A stretch of 64,000 nucleotides of DNA. It comes from Ralstonia mannitolilytica (GTDB lineage Bacteria > Pseudomonadota > Gammaproteobacteria > Burkholderiales > Burkholderiaceae). Positions 9,115 through 17,743 of the stretch are shown piece after piece. The position numbers were made by a program, and so were the translations under genes. The first letter of the stretch is position 1, and each line of letters starts with the position of its first letter. The stretch lies in contig NZ_CAJPVG010000001.1 in assembly GCF_905397375.1 (NCBI RefSeq), positions 186,001 through 250,000 on the forward strand, in the 5' to 3' direction. The notes below the pieces were generated by a model, which had not been told where the DNA came from, did no database searches, and was given only the letters and a program-made list of their open reading frames with translations.

Positions 9115-10335
9115 TTACGCCGCTTCCGCTTCGCACAGCGCGCGGCCAAACAACAGGCGCTGGCGGATCGACGTGATAGGCACCTCGCGTTGGATCAGGT
9201 CGAAGTACCACGGGCCGTCGGCGACATCGCCGTACAGGACTGCGCCGACGATACGGTCTTCCTTCAGCACCAGGCGCTTGTAGACGCCGCGGCGCGGGTC
9301 GCGCAGCACGATGTCTTCGGTGCCGTCGCCGCCGATGAAATCGCCCGCCGAATACAAGTCCACGCCGGTGACCTTCAGCTTGGTGGCCGTGGCCTGCTGG
9401 ACATAGCGGCGGTGGCCGGCCCCCGCCAGGTGTGCGGCACATACGCGGGCCTGGTCCCAGATAGGCGCCACCAGGCCGAACGTGGCGCTACGGTGCTGCA
9501 CGCATTCCCCCACGGCGTAGATGCGCGGGTCGTAGGTCTGCAGGGTGTCGTCCACGATGATGGCGCGTTCGCAACGCAGGCCGGCCGCCTTGGCAAGCTC
9601 GATGTTCGGGCGCACGCCGGCCGTCATGACCACGAGGTCGGCCGGGATCTGCGTGCCGTCCTTGAAGCGCACGGCGGTCACGCGGTCGGTGCCGAGCAGC
9701 TCCGCCGTGTGCGCGCCGAGCAGGAAGCGCAGGCCCCTGGCTTCCAGTGCCTTCTGCAGCAGCTGCGCGGCGGGCTTGTCGAGCTGGCGCTCCATCAGCG
9801 TGTCGGGCAGGTGCACGACCGTCACATCCATGCCCTGGCGCATCAGACCGTTGGCGGCTTCCAGCCCCAACAGCCCGCCGCCGATGACGACGGCATGCCG
9901 ATGGTTGCGCGCTGCCTCCAGCATCGTCTCCACGTCCTGGATGTCGCGAAAGGCGATCACGCCCGGCAGCAGGTGCCCCGGCACCGGCAGGATGAACGGC
10001 CGCGAGCCGGTGGCGATCAGCAGACGGTCGTAGCGGACCTCCACGCCGTCGCGCGAGCGCAGCGTGCGGCGCGGGCGGTCGATGCTCACCACCGGATCGC
10101 CCGCATGCAGCGTGATGTGGTTCTGCGCGTACCACTCACGCGTGTTCAGCATGATGTCGTCGACCTGCTTCTCACCCGCCAGCACAGGAGATAGCAGGAT
10201 ACGGTTGTAGTTGCCGTGCGGCTCTTCGCCGAAGACGGTGATGTCGTACAGGTCGGGCGCCAGCTTGAGCAGCTCTTCGACCGTGCGCATGCCGGCCATG
10301 CCGTTGCCGATGACGACGAGCTTGGGGCGAGTCAT
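9115..10335 (-). CDS. FAD/NAD(P)-dependent oxidoreductase of nitrate assimilation (NasC/NirB-N-terminal-like)
   Basis: A 406-residue pyridine nucleotide-disulfide family flavoprotein, probably passing electrons from NAD(P)H to nitrate reductase. The N terminus has the FAD dinucleotide-binding fold (VVIGNGMAGMRTVEELL), a second Rossmann motif near 145 (VVIGGGLLGLEAANGL) for NAD(P)H, and the FAD-closing motif (IYAVGECVQHR) near 285. It resembles the first 400 residues of NirB but lacks the BFD and siroheme domains; the missing BFD is supplied by the C terminus of NasA. The ATG at 10333-10335 overlaps the TGA of nirD (ATGA), showing tight coupling in the operon. Confidence 0.85.
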   Translation of the reverse strand: MTRPKLVVIGNGMAGMRTVEELLKLAPDLYDITVFGEEPHGNYNRILLSPVLAGEKQVDDIMLNTREWYAQNHITLHAGDPVVSIDRPRRTLRSRDGVEVRYDRLLIATGSRPFILPVPGHLLPGVIAFRDIQDVETMLEAARNHRHAVVIGGGLLGLEAANGLMRQGMDVTVVHLPDTLMERQLDKPAAQLLQKALEARGLRFLLGAHTAELLGTDRVTAVRFKDGTQIPADLVVMTAGVRPNIELAKAAGLRCERAIIVDDTLQTYDPRIYAVGECVQHRSATFGLVAPIWDQARVCAAHLAGAGHRRYVQQATATKLKVTGVDLYSAGDFIGGDGTEDIVLRDPRRGVYKRLVLKEDRIVGAVLYGDVADGPWYFDLIQREVPITSIRQRLLFGRALCEAEAA

Positions 10336-10670
10336 CGCGCCACCCACACCGTTCCGCCTTCCACCTTGGCTGCGTAGGCCTGCACCGAGTTGGCCGGCGC
10401 TTCGAGGCACTCGCCCGTTGCCAGATCGAAGTGCTGCTTGTAGATCGGCGAGGCCACGACGATGCGGTCGCCGAGGTTGCCGACGAGCCCGCGCGAGAGC
10501 ACGGCCGCGTCGGAGTTCGGGTCGTAGTTGCCGATGGCATAGACCGGCTGCGGTGCACTGCCCGCAACGTGGAAGACGGCGACCTGCTCGCCGTCCACGA
10601 GCGCGCACACGCCGGTGTTGGGCACGATGTCGTCCAGCGGGCAAACAGGAATCCAGCGCGATGCTTGCAT
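10332..10670 (-). CDS. nirD: Nitrite reductase (NAD(P)H) small subunit
   Basis: A 112-residue Rieske-fold protein that partners NirB in the cytoplasmic siroheme nitrite reductase, which makes ammonium from nitrite. Conserved features are PVCPLDDIVPNTGVCALVDG near the N terminus and SPIYKQHFDLATGECLE. As is usual for NirD, no Cys/His pairs for an iron-sulfur cluster are present. The ATG at 10668-10670 follows AGGAG. It lies 14 bp downstream of nirB, and its stop overlaps the next gene's start. Confidence 0.92.
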   Translation of the reverse strand: MQASRWIPVCPLDDIVPNTGVCALVDGEQVAVFHVAGSAPQPVYAIGNYDPNSDAAVLSRGLVGNLGDRIVVASPIYKQHFDLATGECLEAPANSVQAYAAKVEGGTVWVAR

Positions 10671-10684
10671 GTCGGGCTCCTCTC

Positions 10685-13240
10685 TCAAGCGGCTTCTGCA
10701 ACAACCGGAATGCGCACGGGACGTGTCTTCGCGCGCTCCTCCACCGTGGCCGGGCGGATCTGCCCGCGTTCCTCGACAAAGACGACGTTCGCGTCCTTCG
10801 CGTCGCTGTTGACGAAGTGGCGGAAGCGCTTGCGCACATCGGGGTTCGTCACGGCGGTCTTCCATTCGTCCTGGTAGGTGTCGACGACGTGCTGCATCTC
10901 GGCTTCGAGTTCGGTCGCAATCCCGAGCTTGTCGTTGACGATGACGTCCTTCAGGTAGTCTAGGCCGCCTTCGAGGTTGTCGCGCCACGTGCTCGTGCGT
11001 TGGAGGCGGTCCGCTGTGCGCACGTAGAACATCAGGAAGCGGTCGACATACTTGATGAGCGTGTCCTGGTCGAGGTCGGCCGCCAGCAGTTCGGCGTGGC
11101 GCGGCTTCATGCCGCCGTTGCCGCATACGTAGAGGTTCCATCCCTTTTCCGTAGCGATGATGCCGACATCCTTGCCTTGCGCCTCCGCGCATTCACGCGT
11201 GCAGCCCGACACGCCAAACTTCAGCTTGTGCGGCGAGCGCAGGCCCTTGTAGCGATTCTCCAGCGCAATCGCAAAACCGACCGAGTCGCCCACGCCGTAG
11301 CGGCACCACGTCGAACCCACGCACGACTTCACCGTGCGCAGCGACTTGCCATACGCGTGGCCCGACTCGAACCCGGCCGCAATGAGCTCTTCCCAGATCA
11401 GCGGCAGCTGCTCCAGGCGCGCGCCGAACAGGTCGACACGCTGGCCGCCGGTGATCTTTGTGTACAGGCCGTATTTCTTGGCGACTTGGCCCACGGCGAT
11501 CAGGCCATCGGCGGTGACCTCGCCACCCGGCATGCGCGGCACGACGGAATACGTCCCGTCTTTCTGGATGTTGGCGAGGAAGTAGTCGTTGGAATCCTGC
11601 AGGCTGGCGTGCTCCTTCTTGAGCACGAAGTCGTTCCAGCACGAGGCCAGGATGCTCGCCACCGTCGGCTTGCAGATGTCGCAGCCCAAACCGTGGCCGT
11701 GCGCCTGCAGCAGCGCGTCGAAGGTCTGGAATCGGCCCACGCGCACGAGGTGATACAGCTCCTGGCGCGAGTACGGGAAGTGTTCGCACAGGTGGTTGTT
11801 GACGGCCAGGCCCTGCTTCTTCATCTCGGCCTTCATCACCTGCGTCATGAGCGGCACGCAGCCGCCGCACGAGGTGCCGGCCTTCGTTGCGTCCTTGAGC
11901 GCGCCCACGGTGGTGGCGCCGGCGCACACGGCCTGGCACAGCGCGCCCTTCGATACGTCGTTGCACGAGCAGATCTGCGCGCTGTCCGGCAGCGCATCCA
12001 CGCCCATGGCCGGGCGCGCGTTGCCATCGGCCTGCGGCAGGATCAGGAATTCCGGCGCCTCAGGCAACGGAATGCGGTTGAGCATCATCTGCAGCAGCGT
12101 GCCGTATTCCGATGCGTCGCCCACCAGCACGCCGCCGAGCAGGTACTTGCCGTCTTCCGACAGCACGAGCTTCTTGTAGATCTGCTTGCGCTCATCCGTG
12201 AACAGCACGCTGCGGCTGCCCGGCGTCAGGCCTTGCGCGTCGCCCAGGCTGGCGACGTCCACGCCCATCAGCTTGAGCTTGGTGCTCATGTCCGCGCCGT
12301 TGAACGTCGCTTCGTCGTCGGCCGCGAGGATCTGCCTGGCCGTGATGCGCGCCATTTCATAACCCGGTGCCACCAGGCCATAGACCTTGCCGCCCCACAG
12401 CGCGCATTCGCCAATCGCGTATACGTCCGGCGCGGACGTGCGGCATTCGGAGTCGATCACGATGCCACCGCGCTCGCCCACTTCGAGGCCGCAGGCACGC
12501 GCCAGTTCATCGCGGGGGCGGATGCCGGCCGAGAAGACGACCATGTCGGCTTCCAGGTGAGTGCCATCGGCAAAGTTCAGGCGGTGCGTGCAGGTTTCGC
12601 CGTCGACGATCTCGACCGTGTTCTTTTGCGTATGCACCGTCACGCCCAGGTCTTCGATCTTCCGGCGCAGCATGCGGCCGCCACCGTCGTCCACCTGCAT
12701 CGCCATCAGGCGGCCGGCAAACTCGACCACGTGTGTTTGCAGTTGCATGTCGCGCAGGGCCTTGGCGCATTCCAGGCCGAGCAGGCCGCCGCCGATCACC
12801 ACGCCGGTCTTGGCGCGCTGGCCGCATTCGGCCATCGCCTCGAGGTCTTCGATGGTGCGGTAGACGAAGCAGTCCTTGCGGTCGCGGCCCGGCACGGGCG
12901 GCACGAACGGCGACGAGCCCGACGCAATCACGAGCTTGTCGTAAGGCAGCACCTCGCCGGTGGAAGCCGTCACCGTCTTGGCGATCGTGTCGATGGCCGT
13001 GGCGCGGGCATTGAGCTTGAGCACCACGTCATCGCGGTCAAAGAAGCCGGGTGCCACCAGCGAGAGGTCTTCCGCCGTCTTGCCGGTAAAGAACTCAGAG
13101 AGGTGCACGCGGTCGTATGCGGGGCGCGGCTCTTCGCACAGCACCGTCACCTCCAGATGGTGCCCGGGCGCCTGCAGCAGGCTCTCCAGAAACTTGTGGC
13201 CCACCATTCCGTGGCCAATGACGACGATCTTCATGGTCAT
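10685..13240 (-). CDS. nirB: Nitrite reductase (NAD(P)H) large subunit
   Basis: An 851-residue cytoplasmic enzyme that reduces nitrite to ammonium with NAD(P)H. Domain order: FAD/NAD(P)H reductase (1 to about 400; VVIGHGMVGHKFLESL, VVIGGGLLGLECAKAL), two BFD-like modules (about 420-530; CSCNDVSKGALCQAVC and CGGCVPLM), then the ferredoxin/siroheme nitrite-sulfite reductase domains. The four cluster-binding cysteines are in SCVGSTWCRYG and GVSGCTRECAEAQG. The length is typical for NirB. It starts at the ATG at 13238-13240 after AGAGGA; a second in-frame ATG is two codons on. It lies 14 bp after the transporter gene. Confidence 0.95.
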   Translation of the reverse strand: MTMKIVVIGHGMVGHKFLESLLQAPGHHLEVTVLCEEPRPAYDRVHLSEFFTGKTAEDLSLVAPGFFDRDDVVLKLNARATAIDTIAKTVTASTGEVLPYDKLVIASGSSPFVPPVPGRDRKDCFVYRTIEDLEAMAECGQRAKTGVVIGGGLLGLECAKALRDMQLQTHVVEFAGRLMAMQVDDGGGRMLRRKIEDLGVTVHTQKNTVEIVDGETCTHRLNFADGTHLEADMVVFSAGIRPRDELARACGLEVGERGGIVIDSECRTSAPDVYAIGECALWGGKVYGLVAPGYEMARITARQILAADDEATFNGADMSTKLKLMGVDVASLGDAQGLTPGSRSVLFTDERKQIYKKLVLSEDGKYLLGGVLVGDASEYGTLLQMMLNRIPLPEAPEFLILPQADGNARPAMGVDALPDSAQICSCNDVSKGALCQAVCAGATTVGALKDATKAGTSCGGCVPLMTQVMKAEMKKQGLAVNNHLCEHFPYSRQELYHLVRVGRFQTFDALLQAHGHGLGCDICKPTVASILASCWNDFVLKKEHASLQDSNDYFLANIQKDGTYSVVPRMPGGEVTADGLIAVGQVAKKYGLYTKITGGQRVDLFGARLEQLPLIWEELIAAGFESGHAYGKSLRTVKSCVGSTWCRYGVGDSVGFAIALENRYKGLRSPHKLKFGVSGCTRECAEAQGKDVGIIATEKGWNLYVCGNGGMKPRHAELLAADLDQDTLIKYVDRFLMFYVRTADRLQRTSTWRDNLEGGLDYLKDVIVNDKLGIATELEAEMQHVVDTYQDEWKTAVTNPDVRKRFRHFVNSDAKDANVVFVEERGQIRPATVEERAKTRPVRIPVVAEAA

Positions 13241-13254
13241 GGTGATGTCCTCTT

Positions 13255-14577
13255 TCAGGCGTTGCCGGCAGCGGCCAGCGTGTTGTCGTAGAGCGCTTGT
13301 TCACGCGCCTTGTGTTCTGCCGAGAAGCGCACCGCGATGGCGCAGATGGCCGACAGCCCCACCAGCACGCCGAGCATCGACAGCGTGGCCTGCGTATCCG
13401 CCATGCCTTTCAGCAGGAAGCCCGCCGCCACCGCGCCCGCGTTTCCGCCCGCGCCGATGATGCCGGCCACACCGCCCAGCGCACGGCGATCGATGAAGGG
13501 CACCAGCGCATACGTCGCACCGCACGCCATATGCGTGAACAGGCCGAAGCCGAGCATCGCCAGAATCGCCACCGGCACGCTGCCGGCATGGGCAAAACCG
13601 AACAGGCCGAGGCCCTCGCCCAGCATCAGCAGGCACAGCAGTTGTGTGCGCGCATCCAGGCCGCGCCTGGCTGCCACGCGGTCCGACACGATGCCGCCCA
13701 GCGCGCGCGCAAACAGCGCAAGCAGGCCGAAGCTGGCCGCGGCCATCCCGGCTGCCGACAGCGACAGGCCAAAGTGATCGACGTAGTAAGTGGCGGCGAT
13801 GTTGTGGATGAAGATCTCCACGCCGAAGCACGCGCCGTAGGTGATGAAGAGCAGCCACACGCGGTAGTTGCCCGCGGCCGCGACGAAGCTGCCCCAGCCG
13901 CCCTTCTTGCCGCCGTCGATGGTCTTGCCGGCGGCACGCAGTTCTGCGTAATTGCCCTCGGGGCAGTCCTGCGTATAGCGCCAGTACAGCGCCGCCACGA
14001 TCAGCATCGCCACGCCCGGCACCACCATGGCCAAACGCCAGCCCATGCTCTGCGTCACGCCCATCATCACGATGGCGGTGAGCAGCAGCGGCATCGTGCC
14101 CTGCGCCACGCCACCGCCCGCATTGCCCCAGCCCGCTGCCGCAGCGTTGGCTGTGCCGACCACGTTGGGCGCGAACATGACCGACGTGTGGTATTGCGTG
14201 ATCACGAAGCTCGCGCCGATCGCGCCGATCGCCAGGCGAAAGAAGAGAAACGCCTCGTAGCTCTGCGCCAGCGCCACACCGAGCACCGGAATTGCCCCCA
14301 CCACCAGCAGGCCGGTATAGGTCTTGCGCGGGCCGAAGCGGTCGCACAGCGGGCCGACGAGCAAGCGCACGAGGATCGTCACCGCCACCGCGGCGATGTT
14401 GATGTTGGCGATCTGCCCGGGCGTGAGGTGGAATTCGCCCTTGAGCACCGGCATGAGCGGCGCGCAGGCGAACCACGCATAGAAGCACACGAAGAACGCG
14501 AGCCACGTCAGATGAAAGGCGCGCATCTGCGGCGTACGCAGACTGAACAGATCGATTCGGGTGGCTTTGCCGGTCAT
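13255..14577 (-). CDS. Nitrate/nitrite transporter (NNP family MFS)
   Basis: A 440-residue 12-helix major facilitator of the nitrate-nitrite porter family, importing nitrate for the downstream enzymes. Seen are FACAPLMPVLKGEFHLTPGQ in the first helix region, GPLCDRFGPRKTYTGLL in the first cytoplasmic loop, and two glycine-rich nitrate-signature stretches (AAAGWGNAGGGVAQG and IIGAGGNAGAVAAG). It is the first gene of the nas operon. I chose the ATG at 14575-14577. An open frame continues upstream only because the attenuator leader happens to lack stops. Confidence 0.9.
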   Translation of the reverse strand: MTGKATRIDLFSLRTPQMRAFHLTWLAFFVCFYAWFACAPLMPVLKGEFHLTPGQIANINIAAVAVTILVRLLVGPLCDRFGPRKTYTGLLVVGAIPVLGVALAQSYEAFLFFRLAIGAIGASFVITQYHTSVMFAPNVVGTANAAAAGWGNAGGGVAQGTMPLLLTAIVMMGVTQSMGWRLAMVVPGVAMLIVAALYWRYTQDCPEGNYAELRAAGKTIDGGKKGGWGSFVAAAGNYRVWLLFITYGACFGVEIFIHNIAATYYVDHFGLSLSAAGMAAASFGLLALFARALGGIVSDRVAARRGLDARTQLLCLLMLGEGLGLFGFAHAGSVPVAILAMLGFGLFTHMACGATYALVPFIDRRALGGVAGIIGAGGNAGAVAAGFLLKGMADTQATLSMLGVLVGLSAICAIAVRFSAEHKAREQALYDNTLAAAGNA

Positions 14578-14593
14578 GTCGAATCCCGCATCC

Positions 14594-14654
14594 AAAAAAA
14601 GAAAGGCGTCCGAGAACCAGGCCGCATTGGCCGGGTTCTGGGACGCCGTTGTCC
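14594..14654 (-). terminator. Attenuator of the nitrate operon (terminator plus ANTAR-type hexaloop hairpin)
   Basis: On the minus strand a strong stem GGCGTCC...GGACGCC with an inner AGAACC/GGTTCT pair (14605-14647) is followed by a TTTCTTTTTTT tract (14594-14604). It ends 17 nt before the transporter start. Overlapping its 5' arm is a 4-bp stem with a six-base loop AACGGC (14641-14654), having A at loop position 1 and G at position 4. That pattern is the one recognised by ANTAR-domain antiterminators such as NasR/NasT. The two structures exclude each other. Confidence 0.7.
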
Positions 14655-14724
14655 AAGTGACCCTGGGCAGCAGGGCCTTCACCACGAAGAGAGCGAATCG
14701 CCATTGACCCGCGCAATGGTGCTA

Positions 14725-14740
14725 TGCAACAGGTATGCCA
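14725..14740 (-). promoter_or_regulatory. Sigma-54 promoter of the nitrate operon
   Basis: TGGCATACCTGTTGCA on the minus strand matches the -24/-12 consensus TGGCACN5TTGCW, with the GG and GC exactly 10 nt apart. Transcription would start near 14715, giving a leader of about 138 nt before the transporter ATG. Sigma-54 control through NtrC is usual for nitrate assimilation operons. Confidence 0.75.
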
Positions 14741-14826
14741 GGCGAGCGAAGCCTTGTGAGATAAAGCTCTGCGGGAAATGTGCGCCCAGCGCGCAGCGCT
14801 GCATGCCTCAAGCGCGAGCACCGCGC

Positions 14827-14843
14827 CGCACGCTTTCGGTGCA
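14827..14843 (-). promoter_or_regulatory. NtrC-like enhancer site
   Basis: TGCACCGAAAGCGTGCG resembles the NtrC consensus TGCACC-N5-GGTGCA, with a perfect left half and a 4/6 right half. It is centred about 120 bp upstream of the predicted sigma-54 start, a normal enhancer distance. Confidence 0.45.
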
Positions 14844-14908
14844 GCGGCGGCTTGGGATGGTGCGGCACAGCAAATGCGTGGGGCGCGTCAGGTGATGCGC
14901 CGTGGGGC

Positions 14909-15199
14909 TCAGTAGCCGTGCGTCACGATGGAGAGGACAGACAGATCCGGGTGCGTGCCGTCGACGATGCTGCGCGCGACGTGCACCGCCTCGTCAACGG
15001 CGTCTTCCACGGTGCGGAAGCTGTCGTCGCCGTCGGCATGGAACGGCACGACATGGCCGGGCAGCGACGCATCTGCGCCGGGGTGGCAGACGTAGCCGGT
15101 ATAGGTGTAGCGGGCAGGATCGGTGCGCGCCGGAGACAGCGCGACGTGAATCTCGAACCCTTCGTAGAGTTCGACGGGCGAAGTGAGCAGATCAGACAT
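14909..15199 (-). CDS. Hypothetical protein
   Basis: A 96-residue acidic soluble protein that I do not recognise. It begins MSDLLTSPVELYEGFEIHVA and contains YTYTGYVCHPGADA and EDAVDEAVHVARSIVDG. The second block looks like an amphipathic helix near the C terminus. There is no signal peptide. I chose the ATG at 15197-15199; a longer reading exists but has no better start. It ends about 65 bp upstream of the NtrC-like site of the nitrate operon and runs in the same direction, with no sign of a shared function. Confidence 0.6.
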   Translation of the reverse strand: MSDLLTSPVELYEGFEIHVALSPARTDPARYTYTGYVCHPGADASLPGHVVPFHADGDDSFRTVEDAVDEAVHVARSIVDGTHPDLSVLSIVTHGY

Positions 15200-15364
15200 G
15201 GCGGTCTCGCTTGTGACGTTTGCCTGCCGCACCGACGCTTGTGGCGCGGCTTGGTGTCTTGTACCCACCAGTCTAGGTGATGTGCCGCGCGGTGGAATCC
15301 GGCGGTTTGGATGACATCGGCCGCGCACGCGCGAGTGCCCGGCCGATGCCGCATTGCCGTGCGG

Positions 15365-15619
15365 CTACGCGCGTTTGATGAACCGCAACAGGAACAACAG
15401 CACCAGCGCGCCCGCCACCGCCGTGGCAATGGAGCCCACCCACCCGACGCCAAACGAAAGGCCCAGCGCCCCTGCGAGCCATCCGCCAACAAACGCGCCG
15501 ACGATGCCGACGACGATGTCGGCGAGCAGGCCAAAGCCGCCGCCCTTCGTGATCCAGCCGGCCAGCCAACCCGCGACCGCGCCGATGATCAGCCATGCAA
15601 ACAAACCGTGTGAGGCCAT
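15365..15619 (-). CDS. GlsB/YeaQ/YmgE family stress response membrane protein
   Basis: An 84-residue protein of the transglycosylase-associated (GlsB/YeaQ/YmgE) family. Three hydrophobic segments and the glycine-rich repeats WLIIGAVAGWLAGWITKGGG and DIVVGIVGAFVGGWLAGALG are diagnostic. Members sit in the inner membrane and are often stress-induced; their molecular function is not established. The ATG at 15617-15619 fixes the family's usual length. Confidence 0.88.
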   Translation of the reverse strand: MASHGLFAWLIIGAVAGWLAGWITKGGGFGLLADIVVGIVGAFVGGWLAGALGLSFGVGWVGSIATAVAGALVLLFLLRFIKRA

Positions 15620-15738
15620 CTTGCCGCTCCCGAAAACGTGCGTTTCGACGTACTGCTGCCTGGGCATAGTAGGGCGAACACCGCACAATCGCCACGTCCG
15701 TCCCACACGGTTTTTGCAATTGCCGGCGCGGGCCGATT

Positions 15739-17283
15739 TCAGCGGAACACGTTCACCGCCTCCACCAGGCGCGTCGCTTGCACACGCAGGCTTTCGGCAG
15801 CGGCAGCACTCTGCCCCACGAGCGTCGCGTTTTCCTGCGTGACCTGGTCAAGGTGGCTGACCGCCTGGCTGACCTGCGTGATCCCTTCGGTCTGCTGCGC
15901 GGTAGCCAGGCTGATGTCGGCGATCATGGCCGAGACCCGCTTCACCTGCGCAACGATGTCCTCCATGGTCTTGCCCGCCTGGTCGACCAGCTGGGAGCCC
16001 GATTCCACCTTGTCGACGCTGGAGCCGATCAGTGCCTTGATCTCCTTGGCCGCGCCAGCACTGCGCTGCGCGAGCGCACGCACTTCGCCCGCCACCACCG
16101 CAAAACCGCGCCCCTGTTCACCCGCCCGGGCAGCCTCTACCGCGGCGTTGAGGGCCAGGATGTTGGTCTGGAACGCAATGCTGTCGATCACGCCGATGAT
16201 GTCGGCGATCTGCCTGGCACTCTGCGAGATCGAACTCATCGTGGCCACCACCTCTTCCATCGCGCGGCCGCCGTTGAGCGCGGCCTGGGTGGCCGTGCCG
16301 GACAGCGTATTCGCCTGACCGGCCGTTTCGGCATTGCTCGCCACCGTGGCCGTCATCTGCGTCATCGAACTCGAGGTTTGCTCCAGGCTGGCGGCCGCCT
16401 GCTCGGTGCGCGTGTTGATATCGCCATTGCCTCTGGCGATCTCCTGGCTGGCCGCCTGCACGTTGACCACCTGCTCGGCCACGTCGTCAATCAGCCATCG
16501 GAACATCAGACCAAGCTGGCTGACGGAGCGCAGCGTCATGCCGATCTCGTCCACGCGGTCTGCGATGGCGACTTTCCGGCTTTCGCCCGATGCCACGCTC
16601 AGTGCCAGCGCCTGCAGCTTTTCGAGCGGCGTGGCGATCTGCACCTTCAGCGACCACGCAGCGACCAGCAGCGCCACCGCCAATGCCGCCGCGAAGCCGC
16701 CGAGGGCGGCGCCAGACAGGCCGGACGCCCACGCGGCCCCCAGCAGTGCGGGCAGCAGCATCAGGAACGTCAGCCGGATGCGCCAGCGCACCGGCATCAC
16801 CTGGAATACGGAGCGCCAGGCCATCAGGCCGGTGCGCACGATCAGTCCTTTGTAAAACTTGCGCGTGCCTGCCTGTCCGGTCCGAAAATCCTTGTAGAGG
16901 GTTTCGGCGGCGGCAATTTCATCGCGGGTCGGCTTGGTGCGCACGGACATGTAACCCGTCGTGCGGCCGTTGCGCACCACGGGTGTCGCGTTGGCACGCA
17001 CCCAATAATGGTCGCCATTCTTGCGGCGATTCTTGACCAGCGCCGTCCATGGCTGGCCCGACTTCAACGTCGCCCACATGTCCGCAAACGCTTCTGGGGG
17101 CATATCGGGGTGCCGCACGATATTGTGCGGCTGGCCCTCGATTTCCTCGCGGGAAAATCCGCTCGCCTCCACAAAGGCAGCATTCGCGTAAGTGATGTAG
17201 CTCTGGGTGTCGGTCGTCGACATGAGCGTGGCGTTTTCCGGGAACTCGTATTCACGCTGGGTGACAGGTTCATTGACACGCAT
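15739..17283 (-). CDS. aer: Aer-type methyl-accepting chemotaxis protein (PAS domain aerotaxis receptor)
   Basis: A 514-residue chemoreceptor. The N-terminal PAS domain (about 1-115) has the Aer-type block [18 protein letters not shown] and [14 protein letters not shown], which in E. coli Aer binds FAD to sense redox state. One or two hydrophobic segments follow (about 165-205), then a HAMP-like linker, then the signalling domain (about 260-500) with the conserved hairpin tip [20 protein letters not shown]. It should signal to CheW/CheA. The ATG follows GAGGAG. A flagellar-type (sigma-28) promoter candidate lies upstream. A cytochrome bd operon begins 460 bp away, fitting an oxygen/redox theme by proximity only. 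Confidence 0.9.
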   Translation of the reverse strand: MRVNEPVTQREYEFPENATLMSTTDTQSYITYANAAFVEASGFSREEIEGQPHNIVRHPDMPPEAFADMWATLKSGQPWTALVKNRRKNGDHYWVRANATPVVRNGRTTGYMSVRTKPTRDEIAAAETLYKDFRTGQAGTRKFYKGLIVRTGLMAWRSVFQVMPVRWRIRLTFLMLLPALLGAAWASGLSGAALGGFAAALAVALLVAAWSLKVQIATPLEKLQALALSVASGESRKVAIADRVDEIGMTLRSVSQLGLMFRWLIDDVAEQVVNVQAASQEIARGNGDINTRTEQAAASLEQTSSSMTQMTATVASNAETAGQANTLSGTATQAALNGGRAMEEVVATMSSISQSARQIADIIGVIDSIAFQTNILALNAAVEAARAGEQGRGFAVVAGEVRALAQRSAGAAKEIKALIGSSVDKVESGSQLVDQAGKTMEDIVAQVKRVSAMIADISLATAQQTEGITQVSQAVSHLDQVTQENATLVGQSAAAAESLRVQATRLVEAVNVFR

Positions 17284-17320
17284 GGGGGGGCTCCTCTGGC
17301 GATTTTGCTTAGCAACGAGG

Positions 17321-17347
17321 TTTTCGGCAGAAAACCCGATTTATTAA
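17321..17347 (-). promoter_or_regulatory. Candidate sigma-28 promoter of aer
   Basis: On the minus strand TTAA (17344-17347), a 15-nt spacer and GCCGAAAA (17321-17328) resemble the flagellar consensus TAAA-N15-GCCGATAA. The -10 lies in a perfect 7-bp inverted repeat, GGTTTTC/GAAAACC (17319-17336). A chemoreceptor gene under flagellar sigma control is expected; the match is partial. Confidence 0.4.
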
Positions 17348-17601
17348 GGACGAGACAGCCCTTCGTACGCAGAGTGTGAGACGAAGTCCTCGATTAAACT
17401 GCCCGAGCAGATACTGCTCAACGAAAACGATTTTTGCCTGCCGCTCAGGGCGGCCCAGCGCGAAAATCCTTGGGTATCTCCGTTTTCCGCAGGGAGCGCC
17501 GTCGCGTCATATATCAACCTGCAAAACCAATTAATCCCTTGTTTGCGTTATTTTTCCCGTGTCAAGGGGAGAATAGAAGGCGCCTCCTAATCTGCACGCG
17601 T

Positions 17602-17615
17602 TTGCTTGTGAGCAA
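17602..17615. promoter_or_regulatory. Inverted repeat upstream of the gbsR-cydAB operon
   Basis: TTGCT-TGTG-AGCAA is a perfect 5-bp inverted repeat about 130 bp upstream of the regulator gene, inside the 460-bp gap 17284-17743. It may be an operator for the GbsR-type regulator. Otherwise this gap holds only the aer promoter region and the FNR-like box. Confidence 0.3.
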
Positions 17616-17725
17616 CATTCACATCGCCATTTGAACGCCCCGCGTTGCGCTTCGTGCCGCCCCGCGACAGCACGTCACATTGCACCGCCAGGCCGGGCAG
17701 CTAAACTTTCACAAATTCCTGAAAT

Positions 17726-17739
17726 TTGAGAAAGATCAA
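17726..17739 (+). promoter_or_regulatory. FNR/ANR-like box
   Basis: TTGAGAAAGATCAA matches the FNR consensus TTGATN4ATCAA in 9 of 10 positions. It ends four bases before the ATG of the regulator gene, overlapping its ribosome binding site. A site there would suit repression rather than activation of the cytochrome bd operon. Confidence 0.5.
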
Positions 17740-17743
17740 AACG

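Noticed and set aside
14701..14719. CCATTG/CAATGG hairpin as the first ANTAR (P1) stem-loop
   Set aside because: The loop has seven bases without A1, and the hairpin straddles the predicted transcription start.
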